From Waddliaceae bacterium (lineage in GTDB: Bacteria; Chlamydiota; Chlamydiia; Chlamydiales; GCA-2709385): a DNA stretch of 64,000 nt. Shown piece after piece: positions 27,163-34,500 of the stretch. The notes under the pieces were generated by a model that worked only from the letters and a program-made list of their open reading frames with translations, had not been told where the DNA came from and searched no databases. Numbering within the stretch: the stretch's first letter is position 1; each line of letters starts with the position of its first letter. The stretch is from NCBI GenBank assembly GCA_002709385.1, contig PAQS01000040.1:1-64000 (forward strand), given 5' to 3'. The position numbers and the translations under genes are program-made.

Positions 27163-28203
27163 GTGAGTCGCTTAGTAAACGAATTTAGCTGGTCTTTTTC
27201 TAGACATAACACTTTTGAAGAGTGTCAAAAAAAGTATTGGTATATTTATTACGGAAGTTGGGAGGGGTGGCCGCTTTATCGCAACGATCCGCGACCATCA
27301 ATTGACCCTCTTGCAGCTTATCTTTACACAGTAAAACAAATGCAATCTCTTGCAATGTTTGTTGGGACTGTTGTTCATGGTGCTATCGAGAAGTGTTTGA
27401 AGGATTGGGAAAGGTCTAGACGGTTTTGGAGTCAAGATAGACTCATCAAAGAAGCCCTTGCACAATTTCGCAAAGGGATACAAAGCTCAAAAGATGAGGC
27501 TTGGAGAAAATCACCTAAATACAATGCGAATCTTTTTGAAATTTATTTTAAAGAGAAAGGGGAAGAAGGGTTAGGGGGTTCTGAAATTCAAGCAGCAGAA
27601 GAAAAAATTCAGCAATGTTTAGAAAATTGGTACAATTCGCCCATTACTCAAAAAACAATTTTAGGCGTTAATGCGAATACAATCAGTATCGAAAAGTTAG
27701 ACACTTTTTATCTGAAAAACAAATACAAAGTGTTTGTTGTTATCGATTATGCAATGAAGTGGCAAATGAATCACAGACAAAAAATATTGCTTTTTGATTG
27801 GAAGACGGGAAAAGAAACTGATAAGACGATTGATCAACTGTATTCTTACGCTTTATTTGCTCACCAGGAATGGAAGACTCCTTACAATGAAATTGTTTTA
27901 GCTCCTTTTTATCTTCATGATAACCATTACGAAAAAGTGCAAGGAAAGGAGTCGATTAATCCACAGCGGCTAGCTCTTGTAGAAGATTTTATTGTCTCCA
28001 GTAGTGTATCAATGGTCGAACAATTAATGGGAGAGCCTAGCGAGAAATTAGAAAAAAACCAGGCAGATCCCTTGTCTTTTGCTTATACAGAAAATCGTGG
28101 TAAGTGTGTTCGTTGTCCATTTAAAAAACTATGCGAAAGTCAAAATTATAAAAATTCTTCTTTAGAAGAGCTAAAGGAAGAAGTAGAAGGAATAGGGTTA
28201 TAA
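27163..28203 (+). CDS. PD-(D/E)XK nuclease with Fe-S cluster motif (AddB/Cas4-like)
   Basis: Predicted DNA nuclease of the RecB-type PD-(D/E)XK superfamily. In 346 residues one sees GTVVHGAIE with His72 and Glu76, Asp195 in VVIDYAMK, Asp212-Trp-Lys214 in FDWKTGKE, and QLYSYALFA (the QxxxY motif). Cys21 (FEECQKKYWY) plus C-terminal Cys315, Cys318 and Cys324 (CVRCPFKKLC) match the 4Fe-4S staple of AddB, Cas4 and related nucleases. GTG start, weak TAGG ribosome-binding site. No helicase partner or Cas gene is adjacent, so a stand-alone repair nuclease is most likely. Its 3' end has been copied into the downstream tandem duplication. Confidence 0.85.
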   Translation: MSRLVNEFSWSFSRHNTFEECQKKYWYIYYGSWEGWPLYRNDPRPSIDPLAAYLYTVKQMQSLAMFVGTVVHGAIEKCLKDWERSRRFWSQDRLIKEALAQFRKGIQSSKDEAWRKSPKYNANLFEIYFKEKGEEGLGGSEIQAAEEKIQQCLENWYNSPITQKTILGVNANTISIEKLDTFYLKNKYKVFVVIDYAMKWQMNHRQKILLFDWKTGKETDKTIDQLYSYALFAHQEWKTPYNEIVLAPFYLHDNHYEKVQGKESINPQRLALVEDFIVSSSVSMVEQLMGEPSEKLEKNQADPLSFAYTENRGKCVRCPFKKLCESQNYKNSSLEELKEEVEGIGL

Positions 28204-28241
28204 AATTGATTATGTGGTATGTTTGCCACATAATCAATTTT
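28202..28241. terminator. Bidirectional terminator hairpin, copy 1
   Basis: A perfect 16-bp inverted repeat (AAAATTGATTATGTGG and its complement) surrounds an 8-nt loop TATGTTTG. It lies between the convergent nuclease gene and hydrophobic gene copy 1, beginning inside the TAA stop of the nuclease. Confidence 0.85.
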
Positions 28242-28249
28242 CAAAGCGA

Positions 28250-28633
28250 TTATCTCATAAAAGCAGCGCCTAATTTGTACCCCAAAGCAGATGCGAAAGT
28301 AAAAACCGGGTCATTGTATTTATTTACAACGAAAATACCACCTGCAATTGCTAAAATATCCTCTATAATAGTATCTTCACAACTAGGAACGGCTTCTTGA
28401 ATAGTAAAACGAATGCTCTCGTTTACTAGGCAGTATGTAGCGGCTGCCGTTGCTTTTGTGACAATAACATTGGCATCAAATCCACTAATAAAAAATCCCC
28501 AAAATACACCGGCAGCAGCGTAGCGTACTACTGTGTTACTACAGATCTTGTTAATAGTTATTGGTTGATTTATTTTTTCTTCTAGATCTTTGGAAAAATG
28601 ATTATTATTATTATTATTTATTTCTAAAGTCAT
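28250..28633 (-). CDS. Hydrophobic hypothetical protein, copy 1
   Basis: A 127-residue protein with no recognised family, paralogous to the product of 29012-29386 (most residues identical). It has an N-terminal polar stretch with six Asn encoded by (ATT)6 on the plus strand, then hydrophobic segments (about 41-56, 60-75 and 92-103) that could form two or three membrane helices. The shared C-terminus ends LGAAFMR. AGGA precedes the ATG. Bilobed hydrophobic regions recall chlamydial inclusion-membrane proteins, but there is no proof. Confidence 0.7.
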   Translation of the reverse strand: MTLEINNNNNNHFSKDLEEKINQPITINKICSNTVVRYAAAGVFWGFFISGFDANVIVTKATAAATYCLVNESIRFTIQEAVPSCEDTIIEDILAIAGGIFVVNKYNDPVFTFASALGYKLGAAFMR

Positions 28634-28759
28634 TTTTTTCCTGGGTTTAGATATATAAAATAGATAAACATTATTATTATAACTATATAAAAAGTCAATA
28701 ATATTTTTAGTAGTAAATAACTGTAGGACAGCGGTTTATAAAAAGATAAATGAATGATT

Positions 28760-28775
28760 TGGCATCTATTTTGCT
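28760..28775 (+). promoter_or_regulatory. Sigma-54 promoter, copy 1
   Basis: TGGCATCTATTTTGCT has GG at 28761-28762 and GC at 28773-28774 with 10 bp between, the -24/-12 spacing of RpoN promoters. It now drives only a truncated reading frame. Confidence 0.75.
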
Positions 28776-28808
28776 TTTCTAATAACAATCCTTTAAGGGG
28801 GCAAATAT

Positions 28809-28886
28809 ATGCACCATACAGTAGCGCTATTCGGTGAAGTGGAAAAGGGAGGTTTTAGAACAGCATATTTTTGTGCATCTTTTTAA
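28809..28886 (+). pseudogene. Truncated copy of the 129-residue protein gene
   Basis: The first 25 codons (MHHTVALFGEVEKGGFRTAY then FCASF, stop) match the intact gene at 29576. The match ends at TGTGCATCTTT, where sequence from the nuclease 3' end takes over. The ribosome-binding site (TTTAAGGGGG) and the sigma-54 promoter are kept, so a short peptide could still be made. It marks the junction of the tandem duplication. Confidence 0.85.
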
Positions 28887-28963
28887 AAATCGATGTGGAA
28901 GTTAAAATTATAAAAATTTTTCTTTATAATAGCTAAGGAAAGAAATAGAAGGGGTAATGTTAT

Positions 28964-29003
28964 AAAATTGATTATGTGGCAAACATACCACATAATCAAT
29001 TTT
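28964..29003. terminator. Bidirectional terminator hairpin, copy 2 (loop inverted)
   Basis: The same 16-bp arms as at 28202-28241 surround the 8-nt loop CAAACATA, which is the reverse complement of the loop in copy 1 (TATGTTTG). It lies downstream of hydrophobic gene copy 2. Confidence 0.8.
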
Positions 29004-29011
29004 CAAAGCGA

Positions 29012-29386
29012 TTATCTCATAAAAGCAGCGCCTAATCCGTACCCTAGAACAGATTCGAAATCAAAAAATGGGTCGTTGTATTTATTTACAGTGAAAATAC
29101 CACCTGCAATTGCTGAAATATCCTCAACAACACTACCTTTAAAGCTGGGAGCTACTTCTTGAATCGTAACGCGAATGCTATCGTTTACTAGACAGTATAT
29201 AGCGGCTGTTGTTGCTTTTCTGGCAATAACATTGGCATTAAATCCACTAATAATAAATCCCCATAACGCACCAGCAGCAGCGTAGCGTACAGTGTCATTA
29301 CAGATCTTGTTCATAGTTATTGGTTGATTTCTTCTGTCTTCTAGAATTTTGTAAAAATCATCATTATTATTTATTTCTAAAGTCAT
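29012..29386 (-). CDS. Hydrophobic hypothetical protein, copy 2
   Basis: The 124-residue paralogue of the product of 28250-28633. It has three Asn codons instead of six in the N-terminal run, followed by Asp-Asp, and conserved hydrophobic blocks (RYAAAGALWGF, SGFNANVIARKATTAAIYCL, AIAGGIFTVNKYNDP). AGGA precedes the ATG. Both reading frames remain open despite many substitutions, which suggests that both are still under selection. Divergent from the small gene at 29576, sharing a 189-bp intergenic region. Confidence 0.7.
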   Translation of the reverse strand: MTLEINNNDDFYKILEDRRNQPITMNKICNDTVRYAAAGALWGFIISGFNANVIARKATTAAIYCLVNDSIRVTIQEVAPSFKGSVVEDISAIAGGIFTVNKYNDPFFDFESVLGYGLGAAFMR

Positions 29387-29513
29387 TTTTTTCCTGGGTT
29401 TAGATGTATAAATTGGAGGAGTAATTTACTGATATGTAGATAAAAAATCAATAATCTTTTTAGGTGAAAGTAGTTGTAAGGCGGCAGTTTATAAAAAACA
29501 TAAATGAATGATT

Positions 29514-29529
29514 TGGCATCTATCTTGCT
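29514..29529 (+). promoter_or_regulatory. Sigma-54 promoter, copy 2, of the 129-residue protein gene
   Basis: TGGCATCTATCTTGCT has GG at 29515-29516 and GC at 29527-29528, 10 bp apart. It differs by one base from copy 1 and shares TGGCATC with the promoter at 7219. It lies 47 bp before the ATG, the same distance as in the TPR gene (46 bp). Confidence 0.85.
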
Positions 29530-29575
29530 TTTCTAACAATCATCCTGTTAATAGGAGTTTAAGGGGGGCAAATAT

Positions 29576-29965
29576 ATGCACCATACAGTAGCACTATTCG
29601 GTGAAGCGGAAAGGGGAGATTTTAGAACTGCATATTTTTGTGAATCTTTGCCTCAACTGGTTGATACTTTAGGGCATCCTCCAGAAGACAGCATGGGTTT
29701 ATATTATGCAGTTCAGGCATTGATGTATCAAAGAAATTTGATCTTTTTTCGCGTCCCAGAAGAAGGATATAGTCGGCAAGATTATCTTCTTGGTTTGCGT
29801 TTTTTGCAAAACCGGGATTTGATTCCAAAATTATCTGCTATTTGTTTGCCTGGGGTAGGAGATACAGAGATTATCGAGGCTACAACACCAGTTTGTGATA
29901 TATATAATAGTTTATTGATTTTAGGTGAAAATGATCTTTACGACTTGTTGACAGATAATAGATAA
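29576..29965 (+). CDS. Small protein under sigma-54 control, 129 residues
   Basis: I do not recognise a conserved domain. The protein starts MHHTVALFGEAERGDFRTAY, is soluble, slightly acidic, and has no signal peptide or membrane helix. Its sequence alternates helices and strands (ALMYQRNLIFFRVPEEGYSR, LGLRFLQNRDLIPKLSAICL), consistent with a compact alpha/beta fold. A very strong ribosome-binding site (AAGGGGGG) and the sigma-54 promoter at 29514 suggest high, stage-specific expression. In C. trachomatis the other early-mapped sigma-54 promoter drives the small gene CT652.1; whether this is its orthologue needs a sequence comparison. Confidence 0.8.
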   Translation: MHHTVALFGEAERGDFRTAYFCESLPQLVDTLGHPPEDSMGLYYAVQALMYQRNLIFFRVPEEGYSRQDYLLGLRFLQNRDLIPKLSAICLPGVGDTEIIEATTPVCDIYNSLLILGENDLYDLLTDNR

Positions 29966-30005
29966 AGCTAAAGAGTAATTGAATTTCTACTCTTTAGCTT
30001 TTTTA
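29964..30005. terminator. Bidirectional terminator, small gene / peroxiredoxin
   Basis: AAAGCTAAAGAGTA (29964-29977) pairs perfectly with TACTCTTTAGCTTT (29988-30001) around a 10-nt loop, followed by a T run. It lies between convergent genes. Confidence 0.9.
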
Positions 30006-30009
30006 TGTA

Positions 30010-30603
30010 CTATACTGTCGCACCTGCAAAGTATTCTTTTAAGCCTTCTTGGTTGGCTTTCATAGATTTTTTTGTTTTATTCCAGTTTGCAGGGCAAACT
30101 TCGCCGTTGTTTTCGAAGAAAATTAAAGCGTCTAACATGCGAATTGCTTCATCTACTGAACGGCCTAGGGGCATATCGTTTACAACTTGGTGACGAATGG
30201 TACCTTTTTTATCGATAAGGAAAAGGCCTCTATAAGCAACACCTTCATCAGCATGAAGAACTTGGTATGCCTGAGAAATTTGTTTTTTTATGTCAGATAC
30301 TAGAGGATAAGTAACTCCTTCGATACCACCTTTAGTCTTAGGGGTATTTAACCAAGCAAAGTGGCTATGAGCGCTATCAACAGAGCAACCGATAACTTGA
30401 CAGTTTCTTTCTTCAAATTCAGCTAGCTTTTCTTGGAAAGCGTGTAACTCTGTAGGACAAACAAAAGTGAAATCAAGGGGATAGAAGAATAAAAGAACGT
30501 ATTTTCCTTGTTGTTCTTCTAAGTTAAATTCAGTCATTTGATTTCCGTTGATGACTGCTTGTGCTTTAAAGATTGGGGCTTGTTTTCCAACTAGACCGCT
30601 CAT
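30010..30603 (-). CDS. 2-Cys peroxiredoxin (AhpC/Prx family)
   Basis: Thiol peroxidase that reduces hydrogen peroxide and organic peroxides. In 197 residues the peroxidatic Cys49 lies in DFTFVCPTEL and the resolving Cys170 in GEVCPANW, the typical 2-Cys arrangement; the GVAYRGLFLIDKKGTIRH segment is also characteristic. Follows the MBL hydrolase gene by 14 bp, so co-transcription is likely. No dedicated reductase (AhpF) is in the window; thioredoxin would be the expected donor. Confidence 0.95.
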   Translation of the reverse strand: MSGLVGKQAPIFKAQAVINGNQMTEFNLEEQQGKYVLLFFYPLDFTFVCPTELHAFQEKLAEFEERNCQVIGCSVDSAHSHFAWLNTPKTKGGIEGVTYPLVSDIKKQISQAYQVLHADEGVAYRGLFLIDKKGTIRHQVVNDMPLGRSVDEAIRMLDALIFFENNGEVCPANWNKTKKSMKANQEGLKEYFAGATV

Positions 30604-30617
30604 GTTGTTACTCCTGT

Positions 30618-31256
30618 TTAATAGGATTCAAAAATTTCTCTTGCTCTTGGTAACCAAGACTCATTCCCTATACTTGTTGGGCTTCCGTGTCCGGGATAAA
30701 CACGAGTCTCAGGGGGTAAATCCTTTAATTTATCTAAAGATACCCACATTTTTTGAGGTTCAGATGTGGGAAAACTTAAGTTCCCTATACTACCCTGAAA
30801 AAGAGTATCTCCGGAAATGAGTATTTTCTGTTCTTTGCAGTAAAAACATACGCTTCCAGGGCTATGTCCTGGAGTATGAATGACAACAAATGAACTGTTA
30901 CCCAAAATGATTTCATCACCTTCTTCAAAAAAATGATTGGCCTCGACTCCTTCAATGGGAAACATAAGAGGTAAATGATCACTTCCTGGCTTATGTAAAT
31001 TTTCTGCATCTAGTTTATGTACCCAGACTGGGATGTTGAAATGTTTTTGGACTGTAGATACATCCCCAATATGATCCCAGTGTGAATGAGTCAGTAATAT
31101 TTTAGTCGGTTTCGCTGATTTTTCTTCTAAAAAAGAAACAATCTTATCTGTTGATTGTGGCGATGGGTCTATAATGAAGGACTCTAAAGTATCTTCACAA
31201 ATCAAAATAATGGCATTGGTGGCAAAAGGACCACAAGGAAACGACTTTATTATCAT
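30618..31256 (-). CDS. MBL-fold hydrolase (glyoxalase II-like)
   Basis: Metallo-beta-lactamase fold with 212 residues. Metal ligands are visible: HSHWDH (about 57-62, the HxHxDH motif), His in VIHTPGHSPGSVCFY, Asp in LISGDTLFQGSIGN and a C-terminal His in VYPGHGSPT. The spacing fits the YcbL/GloB-like small hydrolase group, which acts on thioesters such as S-lactoylglutathione; the true substrate is unknown. Pairing with a peroxiredoxin suggests thiol or detoxification chemistry. Confidence 0.88.
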   Translation of the reverse strand: MIIKSFPCGPFATNAIILICEDTLESFIIDPSPQSTDKIVSFLEEKSAKPTKILLTHSHWDHIGDVSTVQKHFNIPVWVHKLDAENLHKPGSDHLPLMFPIEGVEANHFFEEGDEIILGNSSFVVIHTPGHSPGSVCFYCKEQKILISGDTLFQGSIGNLSFPTSEPQKMWVSLDKLKDLPPETRVYPGHGSPTSIGNESWLPRAREIFESY

Positions 31257-31301
31257 ATGAAATATCTGTGAAAAACAGAGAAGAGCAAAGAGAAAAACAA
31301 T

Positions 31302-31375
31302 ACACCGGAGAGGATTCGAACCTCTAACCGCCCGGTTCGTAGCCGGGTACTCTATCCAATTGAGCTACCGGTGCA
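31302..31375 (-). tRNA. tRNA-Arg (ACG)
   Basis: The reverse complement gives acceptor GCACCGG pairing with CCGGTGT (terminal G-T), a D arm, anticodon stem CCCGG/CCGGG with loop CTACGAA (anticodon ACG, read as ICG after TadA editing), and a T arm GAGG-TTCGAAT-CCTC. The discriminator is A and CCA is not encoded. It lies directly downstream of the Rhs gene. Confidence 0.95.
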
Positions 31376-31510
31376 TGTGAAAAACCTAGTATGCCCTAAG
31401 GCTCGCTTTTACGCAAGCTAAATCTGTCTTCAATTTTGCTAGTTAATGAAAGCAGAGATCTTAAAAAATTGATGTTTTTTTGTAAATAAGTCATTTGATA
31501 GCAAAAAACA

Positions 31511-34500
31511 TTATAATTCTTCAACTATCACCCTTCCATAATTATCAATAAAATTATTTCCGAGATCACTTACTATCCCTGAATAAGTTCGATCAGCAAA
31601 GCAGTGTTCTGGAAGTGGCGGACCAAAATAAGAGCCTGCAAAAACCACATGATTGCTTGTTCTGTTAAAAGCATTGATGTAATTGATAGGGTCGAAAAGA
31701 GGAATGATATCTCGAACACTAATATAATTGTGCACGCTTGCTAAATCGTTTTCAGCGATCAAGGTGGGGCTTCCAAATGTGGAAACTTTGATCATTTGTC
31801 GTTCTTCTAGTGTGAGTAGTTGGAGGGCAATATCTGTAAAAGTACCACCTAAGCTATGTGCATAGTGATGAATAACACCGCCACTTTCAACTCCACCCAT
31901 TTCGTCAATAAGTCCACGCCAGTTTTCTGCAAGAGTGTGAGCTTGTGGGGGAACAAAGCCAATCTTGCTCATAAAGGATCGAATCAAATCACCAGCAAGT
32001 CCTTCTGTTGCATTATAAGTATAATGTACATTAGTACCTCCATGAGCTTCGGAAAGCAATTGAACAGATTCTAAAGCGTCATTTTCACTGTTGAGGATAC
32101 CATTTATTAGACTTACTCGAACGAGATCAGATGCTTCACCAGCTCCATAAACACCGTTATGACTGTCTACATTACCGTAACCGCTCAGTAAGATGAATTG
32201 TGAACCCATAAGGGTTTTTCCAAGTTTTTCTAAACTTTGAGTGATTCCATCTACTGTAGAGACAGCTCCACTTATGGTATCTATTGTATCAACTAAAACA
32301 TTTACGCTTTGATTGAAGATACTTTTTCCCATATCTAAAGCACCGTAGAAAAGTCCGCTCCAAGACCACAATCCGTAATGATCGTTTAGGTTGAGAGGAC
32401 TATTTCTTACAAATGCGTAAGGGTTCGGCCCATCAATATTTGCTAAAGGGTCTCGTGTTAACCAGCGACCCATAATAGGATCATAGTATCGCTGGCCAAA
32501 GTAAAGAAAACCGCTTTCTTCATCAAAACGCTTTGATTGAAAGCGCCAAGGGTTTCCTATAGAAGACTCTTCAACAAGCTTGCCTTTTTTATTGTAGATC
32601 TGTTCTTCACCAAAGGCTCCGTAGCGAATAGTTTCAATAACTTTTTTGGTTTTTGAGTCTACAATTGCAACTATTGAGCCATTCATATCATGTAAAGGAG
32701 CGTAGAGGTTTCCAGAAAGTTCTAAGGAGATTGAGGCACCACTTTCGGAAACCATGTCTTGATTGAGAACTCTAAACTCAATAATTTTTCCTTTCGTATC
32801 AGTCGATCCTATTTCGCGGTTTTTATCCCAAATAAAATAGAGACGCGAAATATTTTCCCAGTCAGATTGTTTAGAATTCCATGTATAAATTTTCTTTTTA
32901 ACTCTTCGATTGAATGCATCGTACACATAAACAACTTTGAGTTTTCCGTTTTGTTCAATACTAACGAGTCGATCAAGGGCGTCATACTTTAATTGTATTT
33001 CGCTTTCTGAAGAAGAAATTTGAATTAGATTACCATCATAAGAATATTTATAAGCTCCGTATGGATCTTTTGTGATTTGATGGAGTTGATTTATTTTAAA
33101 TTGATAACCATCTATTGCAATGCGGTTTTGCGATGCGTCGTATTGATACACATGGTTGGCAGCTCCCGCTTCTTGGCAAACCTGTCCCCATTCGTCGTAT
33201 TTATATTGATTTTGTATCTTTCCTATAGAATCTTCAATGAGGGTTCCTGTAGGGTCTCCATTAGTAGAAAGTGCCTTTGTAGGGGTTATTTGTTTCCAAT
33301 AAGGACTACTACTTTCGGTACAAAGACCTTCTTTGGTCCATTTATGTTCTATTTGACCGAGGTTCTCAATCATTTCTTCACGTACAGGACGCCCCTGTAA
33401 GGTATATGCCAAATAGCTATGTTGGTAGGCAATCTGTCCCTCTTGGTCAATACGCGTGATTCCTTTCAGATGAGAAGAGCCATAACTATATATAATGGCT
33501 GATCCATCGTGAAGCTGGAGACTTTTTCTACGACCGATATCATCATATTCATTTTTTAGCATGATCCCATTGGGGAGAGTTTCGTCAACGATTTGCTGAT
33601 ACTCATTATAACGTCTTTCATTGACAGCTCCAGAAATGAGATCTTCAACTCTAGTAGGTTGCTCCCATTCTTGATAGTAGTAGCGGTAATGAACTGTTTT
33701 ATCATTTGATTTGAGTTCGGTAAGGCGGTCCAGAGCATCATAATCATAGTAGAGAATGATTCCGCTAGCTTTTGTAATTTGCTTAACTTTTCCACTTCTA
33801 GTGTAATCATAACGGGTGACTCTTTGATCAGAGCTGTCTGCTGCTTCGATGAGTGTTATGATTTGGTTCATTTCATTGTATTCCCATCGAGTTTGTATAG
33901 AACGTAACAACTTACCTGATGAGAAAATCATTTCGTATTGAGCTGTTTTATTTCCTAAAAGATCGTAGGAAAAGGTTTTTTTGCTCAAAAGAAGTCCAAG
34001 TTTACTTTTTTGCTCTAAAGAGACAAGGCGACCTAGAGCATCGTGAATATTGACTGTTCTATTTCCTTTTGCGTCTATGTATTCGCGATATAGAACTTTT
34101 TGTCCAAATTCATTGCGGTAATTGTAATCTGTTTTCAGTTCTCCAGAAATAAACGAAGGATCAGCTGTGGTATTATTCTGAATGGGTAATTCTTCGTATA
34201 GCTTTTCAGAGGAACTGTATAAACGTTTATGTACTAGTTGACCGTTATGATCGTATTCAAAGCGAATAATCCGGTATTTCTGTTTTTTGATATCATAGTA
34301 CTCATGTTGATGAGAAATGCGACCTACAGAGTCATAGAAGTAATCAATACGGGACTTTGTTCCTTTTGCAGATTTGAGGCGATTGAGATCGTCATATTCA
34401 TAGTTGAGTATTTGACCAAATGCATCATGTCTTTCTACAAGCCTGTTATGTTCCCAAATATGTTCTTGCCTTCTTAAAACAGCACCACTATTGCTAATCT

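Larger units (their letters stand above)
28118..29640. repeat. Tandem segmental duplication, unit about 760 bp
   Basis: Copy 1 starts within the 3' end of the nuclease gene (about 28118) and runs to about 28886; copy 2 runs from about 28880 to 29640. Matching landmarks are shifted by 753-767 bp: hairpin 28202 to 28964, hydrophobic gene stop 28250 to 29012, its start 28633 to 29386, sigma-54 promoter 28761 to 29515, small-gene start 28809 to 29576. Copies have diverged by substitutions and small indels, so the event is not recent. The junction carries a decayed nuclease 3' end and a truncated small gene. Confidence 0.9.

Noticed and set aside
27163-28203. Cas4 / CRISPR association of the nuclease
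   Set aside because: No repeats with spacers, no cas1/cas2 or other Cas genes in 64 kb; the motifs are shared with AddB-type nucleases in general.
28206-29162. Two similar plus-strand reading frames (64 codons each) in the duplicated copies
   Set aside because: They resemble each other only because they are antisense to the two copies of the hydrophobic gene; no ribosome-binding sites.
28118-29640. Insertion sequence or transposon
   Set aside because: No transposase, no terminal inverted repeats around the unit, and junctions fit a simple tandem duplication.
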